From RGIG4140 sp045614025 (GTDB lineage: Bacteria; Pseudomonadota; Alphaproteobacteria; CAAHEQ01; UBA3637): 64,000 nucleotides of DNA. The notes under the pieces are model-generated. The model ran no database searches and was not told the origin of the DNA. It saw only the letters and a program-made list of their open reading frames with translations. Positions within the stretch are counted from its first letter, which is position 1, and every line of letters starts with the position of its first letter. The DNA is taken from assembly GCA_045614025.1 (NCBI GenBank), contig JAZLCE010000013.1, forward strand, positions 1 to 64,000. Direction: 5' to 3'. Positions 42,140 through 50,777 of this stretch are shown here, in pieces. The position numbers and the translations under genes were made by a program.

Positions 42140-42296
42140 CTTTTTTATTGTATCAAGATTGTTTTTTGAAAAATATTAATAATATATCCAAACTAAAAAA
42201 TAACATTCTTATCAAAATACGATTTTTAATTTTAACTTGTGTATAAAAAACAATTTTCGAATCCTTTTGTTTCCATCTATAAGAATTATGCATATT

Positions 42297-42545
42297 TTAA
42301 TAACAATCTCTTATAGAGTCAGATGAATCCTTAAACTTTGATTTTGACTCTAATAAAATTTTTATACCTGCAAAATTTATCGATAATAGCCCACTTTCAA
42401 TGGATTTTATTAATGAGTTCTACTTTGGATTGCTCTCATAAATATAATGATTCTTCTCTTCATTCAAAAACCCCTAAAGATCATTCTTCCCTTTTAGTTT
42501 CGCCCAAATTCTTCTAGCTCCCCAAGAATTTCGGCATAAAAAAAA
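42297..42545 (-). pseudogene. Decayed coding sequence, function unknown
   Basis: Reading the minus strand, YAEILGELEEFG is followed after a frame change by KLKGKNDL, a TAG, GFLNEEKNHYIYESNPK, a second TAG, and a 37-codon stretch containing SLIKSIESGLLSINFAG and ending at TAA (42297). The composition is protein-like throughout. Two in-frame stops and one frameshift imply a dead gene. I do not recognise the parent family. The rest of 42140-42296 shows nothing. Confidence 0.45.
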
Positions 42546-42565
42546 CCACCTTTCGGTGGTTTTTA
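42540..42565. terminator. Terminator of tRNA-Glu
   Basis: AAACCACC pairs with GGTGGTTT around TTTC, with A-run and T-run flanks. Confidence 0.75.
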
Positions 42566-42567
42566 TT

Positions 42568-42642
42568 GGCGACCCCACGGGGATTCGAACCCCGGTTACC
42601 GCCGTGAAAGGGCGATGTCCTAGGCCTCTAGACGATGGGGTC
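42568..42642 (-). tRNA. tRNA-Glu (anticodon TTC)
   Basis: 75 nt on the minus strand. The acceptor arms are GACCCCA and TGGGGTC, the anticodon loop is CTTTCAC (TTC), the T-arm contains GGTTCGAATCC, and CCA is encoded. Confidence 0.95.
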
Positions 42643-42660
42643 ATCTCAAGAGATGTGTAT

Positions 42661-42689
42661 TTTATACACTTTTATTATCAAAAAAGCAA
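42661..42689 (-). promoter_or_regulatory. Promoter of tRNA-Glu
   Basis: Minus-strand TTGCTT (42684-42689), 17 bp, TATAAA (42661-42666). Confidence 0.6.
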
Positions 42690-42772
42690 GAAGTTTTTTA
42701 CATATTTTTTATTTTTTTTATTTCTATTTGATTTTATTAACTTTTATAAATAAAAACATACTTGAAAACCAA

Positions 42773-42801
42773 TTGCATTTATCTTATTTATTACTTAATA
42801 T
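42773..42801 (+). promoter_or_regulatory. Promoter of the nitroreductase gene
   Basis: TTGCAT (42773-42778), 17 bp, TAATAT (42796-42801). Confidence 0.5.
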
Positions 42802-42831
42802 AGAATATATTTCTTATTTTAAGGAGAAAAA

Positions 42832-43428
42832 ATGAAAAATTTTTTAGATTTAGTTCAAAAGCGTCGTTCCATATATCATTTAAATAATAAAACAGAAGTT
42901 TCAATTAAAAAAATTATTAATACCATTCAAACTTGTTTAAAACATTCACCAAGTGCTTTTAATTCCCAAACAAGCAGAATTATTCTTTTAATAAACGATC
43001 CACATCTTGCTTTTTGGTCATCTACAAATAATACTCTTCAAAAAATAACTCCTCCGGGAAAATTTAATCAAACAAAAGAAAAAATTGATTCTTTTAAACA
43101 AGGCATTGGCACTATTTTATTTTTTGAAGAACAACACACAATTTTAGCCTTAGAAGAAAAATTCCCTCTTTATAAAGAAAATTTTCAAATATGGTCTCAA
43201 CAAGCCTCTGGGATGCTTCAATATGCGATTTGGTTAGGTCTCAGCGAATTAAATTTAGGCGCCAATTTACAACATTATAACCCTCTAGTTGACGAATATG
43301 TTCAACAAACATTTCACACCCCAACCTCTTGGGAACTGGTAGCGCAAATGAATTTTGGAGGCATTCAAAAAGAAGCTGATGAAAAAATCTTTTTAGACTT
43401 AAGCAAACGTTTTCATGTATTTAAATAA
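42832..43428 (+). CDS. Nitroreductase-family FMN oxidoreductase
   Basis: This 198-residue protein has the nitroreductase layout: KRRSIYHLNNKTEVS at the N terminus (flavin phosphate contact), SPSAFNSQTSRIILL, a central region with WSQQASGMLQYAIWLGLSEL, and LGANLQHYNPL near the C terminus. These residues match the Frm2/Hbn1-like group that reduces nitro compounds or quinones with NAD(P)H. SD AAGGAG. A single-gene unit that converges with mscL. Confidence 0.82.
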   Translation: MKNFLDLVQKRRSIYHLNNKTEVSIKKIINTIQTCLKHSPSAFNSQTSRIILLINDPHLAFWSSTNNTLQKITPPGKFNQTKEKIDSFKQGIGTILFFEEQHTILALEEKFPLYKENFQIWSQQASGMLQYAIWLGLSELNLGANLQHYNPLVDEYVQQTFHTPTSWELVAQMNFGGIQKEADEKIFLDLSKRFHVFK

Positions 43429-43430
43429 AA

Positions 43431-43463
43431 AAAAGGCAAACCTTTTATGTTTGCCTTTTTTTT
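43431..43463. terminator. Bidirectional terminator, nitroreductase / mscL
   Basis: AAAAGGCAAAC pairs with GTTTGCCTTTT around seven nt, flanked by A- and T-runs. Confidence 0.85.
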
Positions 43464-43477
43464 CAGATTTTAAAAAT

Positions 43478-43957
43478 TTATTTTTTAATATCACCCGTAC
43501 AATGTGGACATTTTTTTGCACGAATATCAATTTTTGAGAAACAATGAGGACAATCTTTTGTTGTTGGTGCAGCTGTTTCTGCTTCTTTCTTTTCATCCGC
43601 ATCTAATTTTGCTTGCAATGTGTTCATCCCTTTAATCAACATAAACACTGCAAATGCAACAATTGTAAAGCTGATAATTGTGTTTAAAAACATACCAACA
43701 TTTAAGGTAACGGCACCTGCTGCTTGCGCTGCTGAAAGAGAATGATATGGTGCAGCTGCGCCCGTTCCTTCTTTTAAAACGAAAAATAAATTAGCAAAGT
43801 CAATTTTACCAAGTAAAATACCTAATGGTGGCATAATCATATCTTTTACAAGGGAATCAACAATCTTTCCGAATGCAGCCCCAATGATAATACCAACAGC
43901 CATATCCAATACATTGCCACGCATGGCAAATTTTTTAAATTCTGATAATAATTTCAT
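43478..43957 (-). CDS. mscL: Large-conductance mechanosensitive channel with zinc-ribbon tail
   Basis: MscL opens under membrane tension to release solutes during osmotic shock. The 159 residues hold the N-terminal helix and TM1 (FAMRGNVLDMAVGIIIGAAFGKIV), a periplasmic loop, and TM2 (about 83-107). About 25 residues beyond the usual end form a cytoplasmic CPHC-x13-CPHC double-knuckle, a probable zinc ribbon. It ends at the shared terminator and lies 12 nt downstream of the barrel gene. Confidence 0.9.
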   Translation of the reverse strand: MKLLSEFKKFAMRGNVLDMAVGIIIGAAFGKIVDSLVKDMIMPPLGILLGKIDFANLFFVLKEGTGAAAPYHSLSAAQAAGAVTLNVGMFLNTIISFTIVAFAVFMLIKGMNTLQAKLDADEKKEAETAAPTTKDCPHCFSKIDIRAKKCPHCTGDIKK

Positions 43958-43969
43958 TTTGATACTCCT

Positions 43970-44845
43970 TTATTTAAATAAATGAAACAAATTTTTATAT
44001 GAGAGAGAAACACCTATCATTAAATTACTTGCATGAGAGGAAGCTTCTCTTGATTGAGCCAAACGATAAGAAATATATGGTCCAAAAGTTAATGTATCAG
44101 TGATATCAACATCCATTCTTGCTGTTAGATTCAAATCATATTCAAGATCTGTGCCGATATATTGACTATAAGAAAGATATTTTCTGAAATATCCGTCTGT
44201 AGAAAACTTAACCCCTTCCCTTAAAACATGGCCTAAACGCCAACCAGTTTCAAGAGCAAATTTGCTTACGTGATCACTATAGGTGATATCATATTCGCCA
44301 ACACCTGCAACATACAACTCTTCAATAACTTTTCCACTTAATAATTTAAGACCGCTCTTTCCACGAAAAACTTTCATTCTTGGCGCATCTTCATTTCTTG
44401 TGAATTCTGTTTGATATGCAAGGCTAGCAAATGGACCTAAATCCATTCCACGATATTTCCATGTTTTATATGTATAATCCGATGAAAGCAAAATCTTATC
44501 TTCATTTTCACTGGTTTCAGAAACATCACCTTCTTGGTGACCTTTAATTTTTGTTCTTCCATAATTAAGAAAAAGAGAATTATCCCAGCGATACTTATTG
44601 GTTTCATATTCCAAAACACCATCAAAAACGCCCTTAATCAAACTTTGATTATCTGCATTTAATTGCGTTACAGGAGAATTTTCATATTCCTTTGCATTTG
44701 AAACTTTTGTTGATGAAAGTTCCAAACCAACACGTCTAAAATTCAAACGCCACTCTGGTTGATTAAGAGGATTTTCTTCTGCGTTAGCTGAAACAGAAAT
44801 TAATCCGGCAACAACTAAAGACAAAGCACTTATTTTTTTTAACAT
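43970..44845 (-). CDS. Outer-membrane beta-barrel protein, DUF3078-like
   Basis: This 291-residue protein has a signal peptide (cleavage after ANA, about 22) and alternating beta strands to the end: LEYETNKYRWDNSLFLNYG, LSSDYTYKTWKYRGMDLGPFASLAYQ and FGPYISYRLAQS. The pattern resembles DUF3078 or putative salt-induced outer-membrane proteins. It should form a small porin-like or structural barrel. mscL follows after 12 nt, so the two are probably co-transcribed. Confidence 0.65.
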   Translation of the reverse strand: MLKKISALSLVVAGLISVSANAEENPLNQPEWRLNFRRVGLELSSTKVSNAKEYENSPVTQLNADNQSLIKGVFDGVLEYETNKYRWDNSLFLNYGRTKIKGHQEGDVSETSENEDKILLSSDYTYKTWKYRGMDLGPFASLAYQTEFTRNEDAPRMKVFRGKSGLKLLSGKVIEELYVAGVGEYDITYSDHVSKFALETGWRLGHVLREGVKFSTDGYFRKYLSYSQYIGTDLEYDLNLTARMDVDITDTLTFGPYISYRLAQSREASSHASNLMIGVSLSYKNLFHLFK

Positions 44846-44968
44846 GATTTAAATCCTTTTTGTTGATTCATACAAAAATATGTCTTCTATTTGATAGAAC
44901 ATAAAAGTCATTTTGTAAAGTTCTTTTATTTTAATCCTATAAATTAAAAATAAAGGGATAAAGAATTT

Positions 44969-46540
44969 TTATTGTTGTGCTGGTTGTTCTTTTTTCTTTG
45001 CTTCATCTTCCAAAATCTTTTTAGTCTTAGCTTGAACAAGCTCGTCCATCTTAAATTCCATATCTAAAATAAGTGTTCCTTCTTCATCATAAATTTTAGC
45101 AACACCATCTTTTTTGCCATCTTTAAAGAAAGAAACACTTCTTAAAACGCCATTATCAAAAAATGTTTTACTTTCACCCTCTAACTTATCATTTTTATAA
45201 AAATCAATGCTTTGAACAACTCCATTATTATAATAAATGGTTTGTTTTCCATTTAATTTTCCATTTTCATAAATACCTTCAACATTAATCTTTCCATTTG
45301 GGAAATATTGTTTAAATTCACCATGAGGCATATCATTTTTAAACATTGTGCGCGTGCTTAAAGTGCCATCCTCATAATAATTGGTAAATTCACCATCTTT
45401 TTTTCCAGATTTGAAAAGAGTTGTCATTTTAACTTTTCCAGTTGGATAATAAGCAACAACAGCCCCTTCTTCTGAACCATTTTTATAATTTTTTTCAAGC
45501 GCCACTTGACCATTTTCATAATATTCAACAAGCTTGCCATCTAATACCCCATTTTTCATTTCAACACTTGATTGAATATTACCATCTAAATAATAAGTGA
45601 TGAGTTTTCCTTCAATTTTATCATCAACATAATTGCTTTCCAACTTTAATTGGCCAGTATTATAAAAAACTTTAGCTGAACCATGTTGACGTCCTTCTTT
45701 ATAAAACACTTCTTTTTCAATTGAGCCATCTTCATAATAAGATTTTGAAACACCTGTTAATAAATCATCTTTATATTCTTCTTCCTGCATCAATTGACCA
45801 AAATCATAATAAGATTTTGAAAATCCATCCTTTTTACCAGCTTTATATGTTTCCTCTGTTCGTAATTTTCCATTTTCATAATAAGTTTTAATTACGCCTT
45901 CAGGCCCTTCTTTTTTAAAAACACCCTCGCCTTTTAACTTACCATTTTCATAATATTCTTTTACTTCTCCATCTAAATAACCATCGGTATAAACACGAAC
46001 GCGTTGCAATTTATCGCCTTCAAAATAAGCTTTATCTTCACCATTTCTTTTGCCGTTTTTATACATTGTTGCATATTGAACACTGCCACTTTGATAAAAA
46101 ACTTTTGATAAACCTTCTGGCAATCCCATATTAAAATAAGATTCGTTTAAAAGTTTACCATTTTCATAGTAAGAAACAGATTTACCATGCAAACGACCTT
46201 GATTATATTTTTCAACCGTTTTTTCTTGCCCATTTTCATAATATGTAACACTTTCCCCATGAGGAAGCCCATTGAAAAAGAATGCCTTTGCTTCTATTTT
46301 ACCACTTGGATATGTTCGTTGCAAAATGCCATTAACAGGGGTTTTATCTGTTTTTTTCAACATGAATGGATTTTGAAAAATCACATCATCTTTTGTATAC
46401 ACTGGCACTTCTATTGTTTTTTTTGCTTCAGGGGCTTTTTGATCTGGCGTTTTAGCTGATTGAGCCTGAACAAAATCAGCTCTCATAAAAACGAATCCAA
46501 AACTCAAAGCAGTATATAAAAATAAATGTGATTTTTTCAT
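44969..46540 (-). CDS. Secreted MORN-variant (YwqK-like) repeat protein
   Basis: This 523-residue protein has a signal peptide (to about 26) followed from about 70 to 500 by 18 consecutive repeats of roughly 24 residues, with pattern GxxxxYYENGKLxxExxYKNGKxx. They match the MORN-2/YwqK family, a beta solenoid-like stack. Many relatives are called antitoxins by automatic annotation, but no toxin gene is adjacent here and the export signal argues for an envelope role. The C terminus ends with a Lys/Glu/Gln tail. Confidence 0.75.
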   Translation of the reverse strand: MKKSHLFLYTALSFGFVFMRADFVQAQSAKTPDQKAPEAKKTIEVPVYTKDDVIFQNPFMLKKTDKTPVNGILQRTYPSGKIEAKAFFFNGLPHGESVTYYENGQEKTVEKYNQGRLHGKSVSYYENGKLLNESYFNMGLPEGLSKVFYQSGSVQYATMYKNGKRNGEDKAYFEGDKLQRVRVYTDGYLDGEVKEYYENGKLKGEGVFKKEGPEGVIKTYYENGKLRTEETYKAGKKDGFSKSYYDFGQLMQEEEYKDDLLTGVSKSYYEDGSIEKEVFYKEGRQHGSAKVFYNTGQLKLESNYVDDKIEGKLITYYLDGNIQSSVEMKNGVLDGKLVEYYENGQVALEKNYKNGSEEGAVVAYYPTGKVKMTTLFKSGKKDGEFTNYYEDGTLSTRTMFKNDMPHGEFKQYFPNGKINVEGIYENGKLNGKQTIYYNNGVVQSIDFYKNDKLEGESKTFFDNGVLRSVSFFKDGKKDGVAKIYDEEGTLILDMEFKMDELVQAKTKKILEDEAKKKEQPAQQ

Positions 46541-46689
46541 TTCAGCCTCTAATAAAAAATAATTTAAAACATTTTAAAACAGTATCAAACTTTCGATTTA
46601 AAATCAAACTTATTTTAACAAAAAACATAAAAAAATATCCAGTTTTTTTGGTAAAAACTGGATAAAAAATGATATTAAGTTTTTTTATT

Positions 46690-46935
46690 TTAAACAAAAT
46701 TTTTTTCTTTAGCTTTTAATAAAATCTGAACGCGATTTTGAACTTTAAAAGCACGAAGTAAAGAGCTCACATGCATCTTTATTGTTGGTTCGGCAACACC
46801 CAAAATATGGGCAATTTGTTTATTTGAAAAACCTTGCGCTAATTGATTTAAAACTGCCACTTGGCGTTCAGACAAAAAGGATCCATCATCTAAAGCATAT
46901 GCTTCTTTTTGATATGGTTTTATACTTTGAATCAT
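46690..46935 (-). CDS. Single-domain LuxR-type HTH regulator
   Basis: This 81-residue protein is almost only a LuxR/GerE DNA-binding domain: LSERQVAVLNQLAQGFSNKQIAHILGV, then EPTIKMHVSSLLRAFKVQNRVQ. There is no receiver or ligand domain. SD AGGAG is 6 nt before ATG. It follows the 87-aa gene by 12 nt and may be regulated together with it or control it. Confidence 0.8.
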   Translation of the reverse strand: MIQSIKPYQKEAYALDDGSFLSERQVAVLNQLAQGFSNKQIAHILGVAEPTIKMHVSSLLRAFKVQNRVQILLKAKEKNFV

Positions 46936-46947
46936 CTTAATCTCCTG

Positions 46948-47211
46948 TTACAAAAGAGCAGATTCCATTTTTCGAATCTTTTCCTCTTTATATGCAATTT
47001 TTCTAGATAACAATTCCAACATTGTTTCATGATTGTTTTTCTTTGCCCAATCTTGCAACATATAAAGTGTTTTTAAATTTTGCTGATTTGCTTCAACAAT
47101 AAATTGCTTTAATTCAAGTGGCAATTCATCCCATGCAACATCAATTTCTTGTCTTAAAATTTTTCTTTCTTCTTGAGATAAACATAGATCTTTATTTATT
47201 TCTTGTTTCAT
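46948..47211 (-). CDS. Small helical protein upstream of the LuxR-type gene
   Basis: This 87-residue protein is charged and helical, with Trp in the segment EIDVAWDELPLELKQFI and no membrane segment. No family recognised. The start at 47211 has a GGGGG SD; a TTG four codons earlier is less likely. As partner of a single-domain HTH protein it could be its modulator, by position only. Confidence 0.55.
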   Translation of the reverse strand: MKQEINKDLCLSQEERKILRQEIDVAWDELPLELKQFIVEANQQNLKTLYMLQDWAKKNNHETMLELLSRKIAYKEEKIRKMESALL

Positions 47212-47237
47212 TTTAACCCCCAAAATAATAATTTGTT

Positions 47238-47272
47238 AAAAGGCGTTGTTTACATTGGCTTCTAAGCCTTTT
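47238..47272 (-). terminator. Weak hairpin after mnmG
   Basis: AAAAGGC and GCCTTTT (47238-47244, 47266-47272) can pair over a 21-nt loop. The T-tail is short. It lies between mnmG and the next minus-strand gene. Confidence 0.3.
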
Positions 47273-47342
47273 CAATCACTCTTATAGGTGTGTTTTGGAA
47301 AAAGCTTTGTCAAGGGAACAAGAAAAAAACAATTAATTCTGT

Positions 47343-49190
47343 TTATTTATTCTTTTTTAAATAAGCAATCACCGCTGTAACGGCTGCAGGGGTAATTCCC
47401 ATCAAACGGCTCATTGCTCCAATTGTTAATGGTCTATGACGATTAAGCCTCATTTGAATTTCATTTGAAAGACCACCAACTAAGGCATAATTCATATCAT
47501 CTGGAATTTTAAGAGCTTCATCTTTTTTAAATGAATCAATATCTGTTTTTTGACGAATTAAATATCCTTGATATCTACCTTCAATTTCAAGTTGTTCTGC
47601 AACATCTTCTCTGATATCTTTTAAAACAGGCCAAACTGTTACAACATCTTTCCACGAAACACCTTGGCAAGATAACAAATCAAATGGATTTCTTTTTTGC
47701 CCATCAAAATTCACAGAAAACCCCATTTGATTCAATTCTTTTGGAGTTCTAAATAAAGTTAAAACCAAATCTCTAGCTGATTTCATAAGCGATTCTTTTT
47801 CAAGAAAAGTTTCTTTTCTTTCTTTGCCAACACAACCAAATTCAATTCCCAATCTTGTTAACCTTAAATCAGCATTATCTGCACGCATTGTTAAGCGATA
47901 TTCAGCCCTTGAAGTGAACAACCGATAAGGTTCATCAATCCCATGAGTTGTAATATCATCAATCATAACACCCAAATAAGAATCTGCTCGATCAAAAGTG
48001 AGCTCTTTTCCTGTTTTTAATGCAAAATGAGCAGCATTTACACCTGCTAAAAGACCTTGCCCTGCCGCTTCCTCATAACCAGTTGTCCCATTAATTTGGC
48101 CTGCCAAATAAAGACCCTTTATCCGTCTTGTTTCAAGAGTTAATTTTAATTCTCTTGGATCAACATAATCATATTCAATTGCATAAGCATATCTTAAAAT
48201 TTTAACACTTTCAAGACCAGGAATGCTTCTTAAAAAAGCCTCTTGCACGTCTTTAGGTAATGAAGTTGAAATCCCATTTGGATAAACGCTAATACCATCT
48301 CTTGTTTCTGGCTCTAAAAAAACATGGTGAGAATCTCTACCTTGAAAACGAACCAATTTATCTTCAATACTTGGGCAATATCTTGGACCAATTGAATTAA
48401 TTTGACCAGAATAAAGTGGCGCACGATCTAAATTATCTAAAATGATTTGATGCGTTGTTGGTGTTGTGTGTGTAATATAGCAAGAAACTTGTTTTGGTTC
48501 AAAATCTTTTGTCATAAATGAAAAAGGTTTTGCAGGATCATCGCCTTTTTGTTCCTCCGTCAACTCCCAATGAATTGTATCTTTATCCAACCTTGCTGGC
48601 GTTCCTGTTTTTAAACGTCCCATTTGAAAGCCCATTTTTTTAAGCGAAGGAGTAATCCCTTTTGAAGCGGCTTCTCCAAAACGACCACCCTCTTCTTTCT
48701 CTGGACCAATATGCATCAAACCATTTAAAAAGGTTCCCGTTGTTACAACAATACTTGAAGCAAAAATTTCTTCATCCCCAACTTGAATTCCTTTAATTTG
48801 ATTATCGTCAAAAATTAAATTTCCAGCATCCCCTTCTTTGATTTCAAGATTAGGATACGAAAGCAAAATTTCTTGCATATATTTTTTATAAGCATCTTTA
48901 TCAGCTTGCGCTCTTGGACCTTGAACGGCTGGACCTTTAGATTGATTTAAAATACGAAACTGAATACCCGTCTTATCAATCACACGAGCCATTAATCCAT
49001 CCAAGGCATCAATTTCGCGCACCAAAGTACCTTTCCCCAATCCTCCAATTGCTGGGTTACAAGACATATCTGCAATTGTTTCAATATGATGAGTTACCAA
49101 AAGTGTTTTTGCGCCAACTCGAGCTGAAGCTGCTGCGGCCTCGCATCCCGCATGTCCACCACCAATAACGATTACATCATATTGTTGCAT
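47343..49190 (-). CDS. mnmG: tRNA uridine-34 carboxymethylaminomethyl enzyme MnmG
   Basis: MnmG (GidA) with MnmE installs cmnm5 on U34 of several tRNAs. This 615-residue FAD protein has the Rossmann motif VIGGGHAGCEAA at the N terminus, CNPAIGGLGKG, GTFLNG, the family block TGTPARL, and GLYLAGQINGTTGYEEAAGQGL. Length is normal. SD AAGGA lies 8 nt before ATG. mnmE lies upstream on the same strand with a 260-nt gap containing two promoters and a hairpin. Confidence 0.97.
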   Translation of the reverse strand: MQQYDVIVIGGGHAGCEAAAASARVGAKTLLVTHHIETIADMSCNPAIGGLGKGTLVREIDALDGLMARVIDKTGIQFRILNQSKGPAVQGPRAQADKDAYKKYMQEILLSYPNLEIKEGDAGNLIFDDNQIKGIQVGDEEIFASSIVVTTGTFLNGLMHIGPEKEEGGRFGEAASKGITPSLKKMGFQMGRLKTGTPARLDKDTIHWELTEEQKGDDPAKPFSFMTKDFEPKQVSCYITHTTPTTHQIILDNLDRAPLYSGQINSIGPRYCPSIEDKLVRFQGRDSHHVFLEPETRDGISVYPNGISTSLPKDVQEAFLRSIPGLESVKILRYAYAIEYDYVDPRELKLTLETRRIKGLYLAGQINGTTGYEEAAGQGLLAGVNAAHFALKTGKELTFDRADSYLGVMIDDITTHGIDEPYRLFTSRAEYRLTMRADNADLRLTRLGIEFGCVGKERKETFLEKESLMKSARDLVLTLFRTPKELNQMGFSVNFDGQKRNPFDLLSCQGVSWKDVVTVWPVLKDIREDVAEQLEIEGRYQGYLIRQKTDIDSFKKDEALKIPDDMNYALVGGLSNEIQMRLNRHRPLTIGAMSRLMGITPAAVTAVIAYLKKNK

Positions 49191-49219
49191 TTTCTTATCC
49201 TTTAAAAAAATTTTTATTT

Positions 49220-49248
49220 ATTATATCAAATATCATCTAAAAAGTAAA
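49220..49248 (-). promoter_or_regulatory. Proximal promoter of mnmG
   Basis: Minus-strand TTTACT (49243-49248), 17 bp, TATAAT (49220-49225). It would give a leader of about 20 nt. Confidence 0.5.
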
Positions 49249-49356
49249 GCTTAACCCAAACACATTCAATCTTTCATTGATAATTCTTATACCACTTAAT
49301 CAAACAAAAATTTTAAACCAAAGTTTTCAAATTCTTTATTTAACAAGAAAATCAAG

Positions 49357-49390
49357 ACCCGTTTTATCCTTCCTCCTTGATAAAACGGGT
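49357..49390 (-). ncRNA. 5'-terminal hairpin displaying an SD sequence in its loop
   Basis: On the minus strand ACCCGTTTTATC (49390-49379) pairs perfectly with GATAAAACGGGT (49368-49357), 12 bp. The 10-nt loop is AAGGAGGAAG, a full Shine-Dalgarno core. No start codon lies within 12 nt after it. The hairpin begins at the predicted start of the promoter at 49397-49425. It is either the 5' leader of a long mnmG transcript or a separate small RNA. Confidence 0.5.
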
Positions 49391-49396
49391 GCTCAA

Positions 49397-49425
49397 ATAT
49401 TACCATAAAAATAAAATTATGTCAA
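49397..49425 (-). promoter_or_regulatory. Distal consensus promoter in the mnmE-mnmG gap
   Basis: Minus-strand TTGACA (49420-49425), 17 bp, TAATAT (49397-49402). Confidence 0.65.
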
Positions 49426-49450
49426 TATTTTTATTTATTTCAATAAGATA

Positions 49451-50776
49451 TCACTTGCCAATGCAAAAATCTCTAAAAACAACATCAAGCAATTCGTCTG
49501 TTTCAATTTTTCCAACAATGCGGCCTAATGCTCTTGCACTTAAACGCAAATCTTCAGCTTTAAGCTCAATTTCTGGCGCCACCAAAGCACTTTTTAAAGA
49601 AAGCAGACAATCTTTTAATGCTACACGATATCTTTCACGCGTGATCACCCCATTACTGTCTGGTGCAAAATTTTCTTTCAAAAATGAAGAAATAGCTTGT
49701 TGTAACTCTTTAAATCCTTGCGTTGTTTTCGCACTCATAAAAATTTCACCTTCTTGAGGTTTTTTATGAATAATATCAATTTTGTTCCATACCGTAATAA
49801 CAGGGATATTTTCAAGCTCTTTTGGCAATGGTTCTTTATGCGGATATGATGCAATATCTAAAACATGCAAAATTAAATCTGATGATTCAGCTTTTCGAAC
49901 AGCTCTTTTAATCCCTTCTGCTTCAATCGTTTCCAAACTTTCACGTAATCCAGCTGTATCTGCTAAACAAACAGGGAATCCGTCAATATCTAAATAACTT
50001 TCAACAACATCTCTTGTTGTTCCTGCAATATCAGAAACAATGGCAACATCTCTTTTTGAAAGCAAATTGATTAACGAAGATTTACCAACGTTTGGTTCCC
50101 CAATAATTGCAATTTGAAAACCATTTCTTAACCGTTCCCCTTTTTGATTATCCGTTAAATGATTTTCAATTTTTTCAATTAACTCTTGAATACCCTTATC
50201 AATTAAATCCATTTTTTCTGGTGGAATATCTTCTTCAGGAAAATCAATAAAAGCTTCTAAATAAGCCATATCATGAACCAAAGCTTTTCGCCAATTTTCA
50301 TAAAGCGAACCCAAAACACCTTGCATTTGAACTAAAGCTTGTTTGCGTTGCAATTCTGTTTGAGCATCAATTAAATCCATCAACCCTTCGGCCGAAGTTA
50401 AATCCATTTTACCATAAACAACAGCTCTTCTGGAAAATTCACCAGCTTCTGCAGGACGCAAATTTTTAAACCGAGACAAAGCTTTAAAAACCGCTGAAAT
50501 AACCCCTTGTCCGCCATGAACTTGAAATTCAATTGTATCTTCACCTGTAAAACTATTTGGTCCTTTAAAATAAAGACAAAGCGCTTGATCAATTTCAACT
50601 CCATCTTGATCAATCAATTTTGAAAAATAAGCATATCTGGGTTTTGGATTTTTAATTTTTGTCATTTCTTCAAAAACAGTTAACGCTTCTGTTCCGGATA
50701 CCCTAATCACAGCAACGCCACCCTTACCGGCACCAGAAGAAAGCGCATAAATTGTTTCATTCATTGAATATGCCAT
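49451..50776 (-). CDS. mnmE: tRNA modification GTPase MnmE
   Basis: MnmE (TrmE) is the GTPase partner of MnmG. The 441 residues include the formyl-THF-binding N domain (TIYALSSGAGKGGVAVIRVSG), a helical domain, and an inserted G domain with GEPNVGKSSLINLL, GTTRD, DTAGLRE and NKID, ending in the conserved FCIGK with its catalytic-site Cys. SD AAGGG supports ATG at 50776. yihA ends 1 nt upstream. Confidence 0.97.
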   Translation of the reverse strand: MAYSMNETIYALSSGAGKGGVAVIRVSGTEALTVFEEMTKIKNPKPRYAYFSKLIDQDGVEIDQALCLYFKGPNSFTGEDTIEFQVHGGQGVISAVFKALSRFKNLRPAEAGEFSRRAVVYGKMDLTSAEGLMDLIDAQTELQRKQALVQMQGVLGSLYENWRKALVHDMAYLEAFIDFPEEDIPPEKMDLIDKGIQELIEKIENHLTDNQKGERLRNGFQIAIIGEPNVGKSSLINLLSKRDVAIVSDIAGTTRDVVESYLDIDGFPVCLADTAGLRESLETIEAEGIKRAVRKAESSDLILHVLDIASYPHKEPLPKELENIPVITVWNKIDIIHKKPQEGEIFMSAKTTQGFKELQQAISSFLKENFAPDSNGVITRERYRVALKDCLLSLKSALVAPEIELKAEDLRLSARALGRIVGKIETDELLDVVFRDFCIGK

Positions 50777-50777
50777 T

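Noticed and set aside
44969..46540. Antitoxin call for the YwqK-like protein
   Set aside because: It has a signal peptide and no toxin gene is adjacent, so the usual automatic label is unsupported.
49451..49757. Plus-strand frame at 49377-49757
   Set aside because: It is antisense to mnmE, starts within the promoter and hairpin region, and has no SD.
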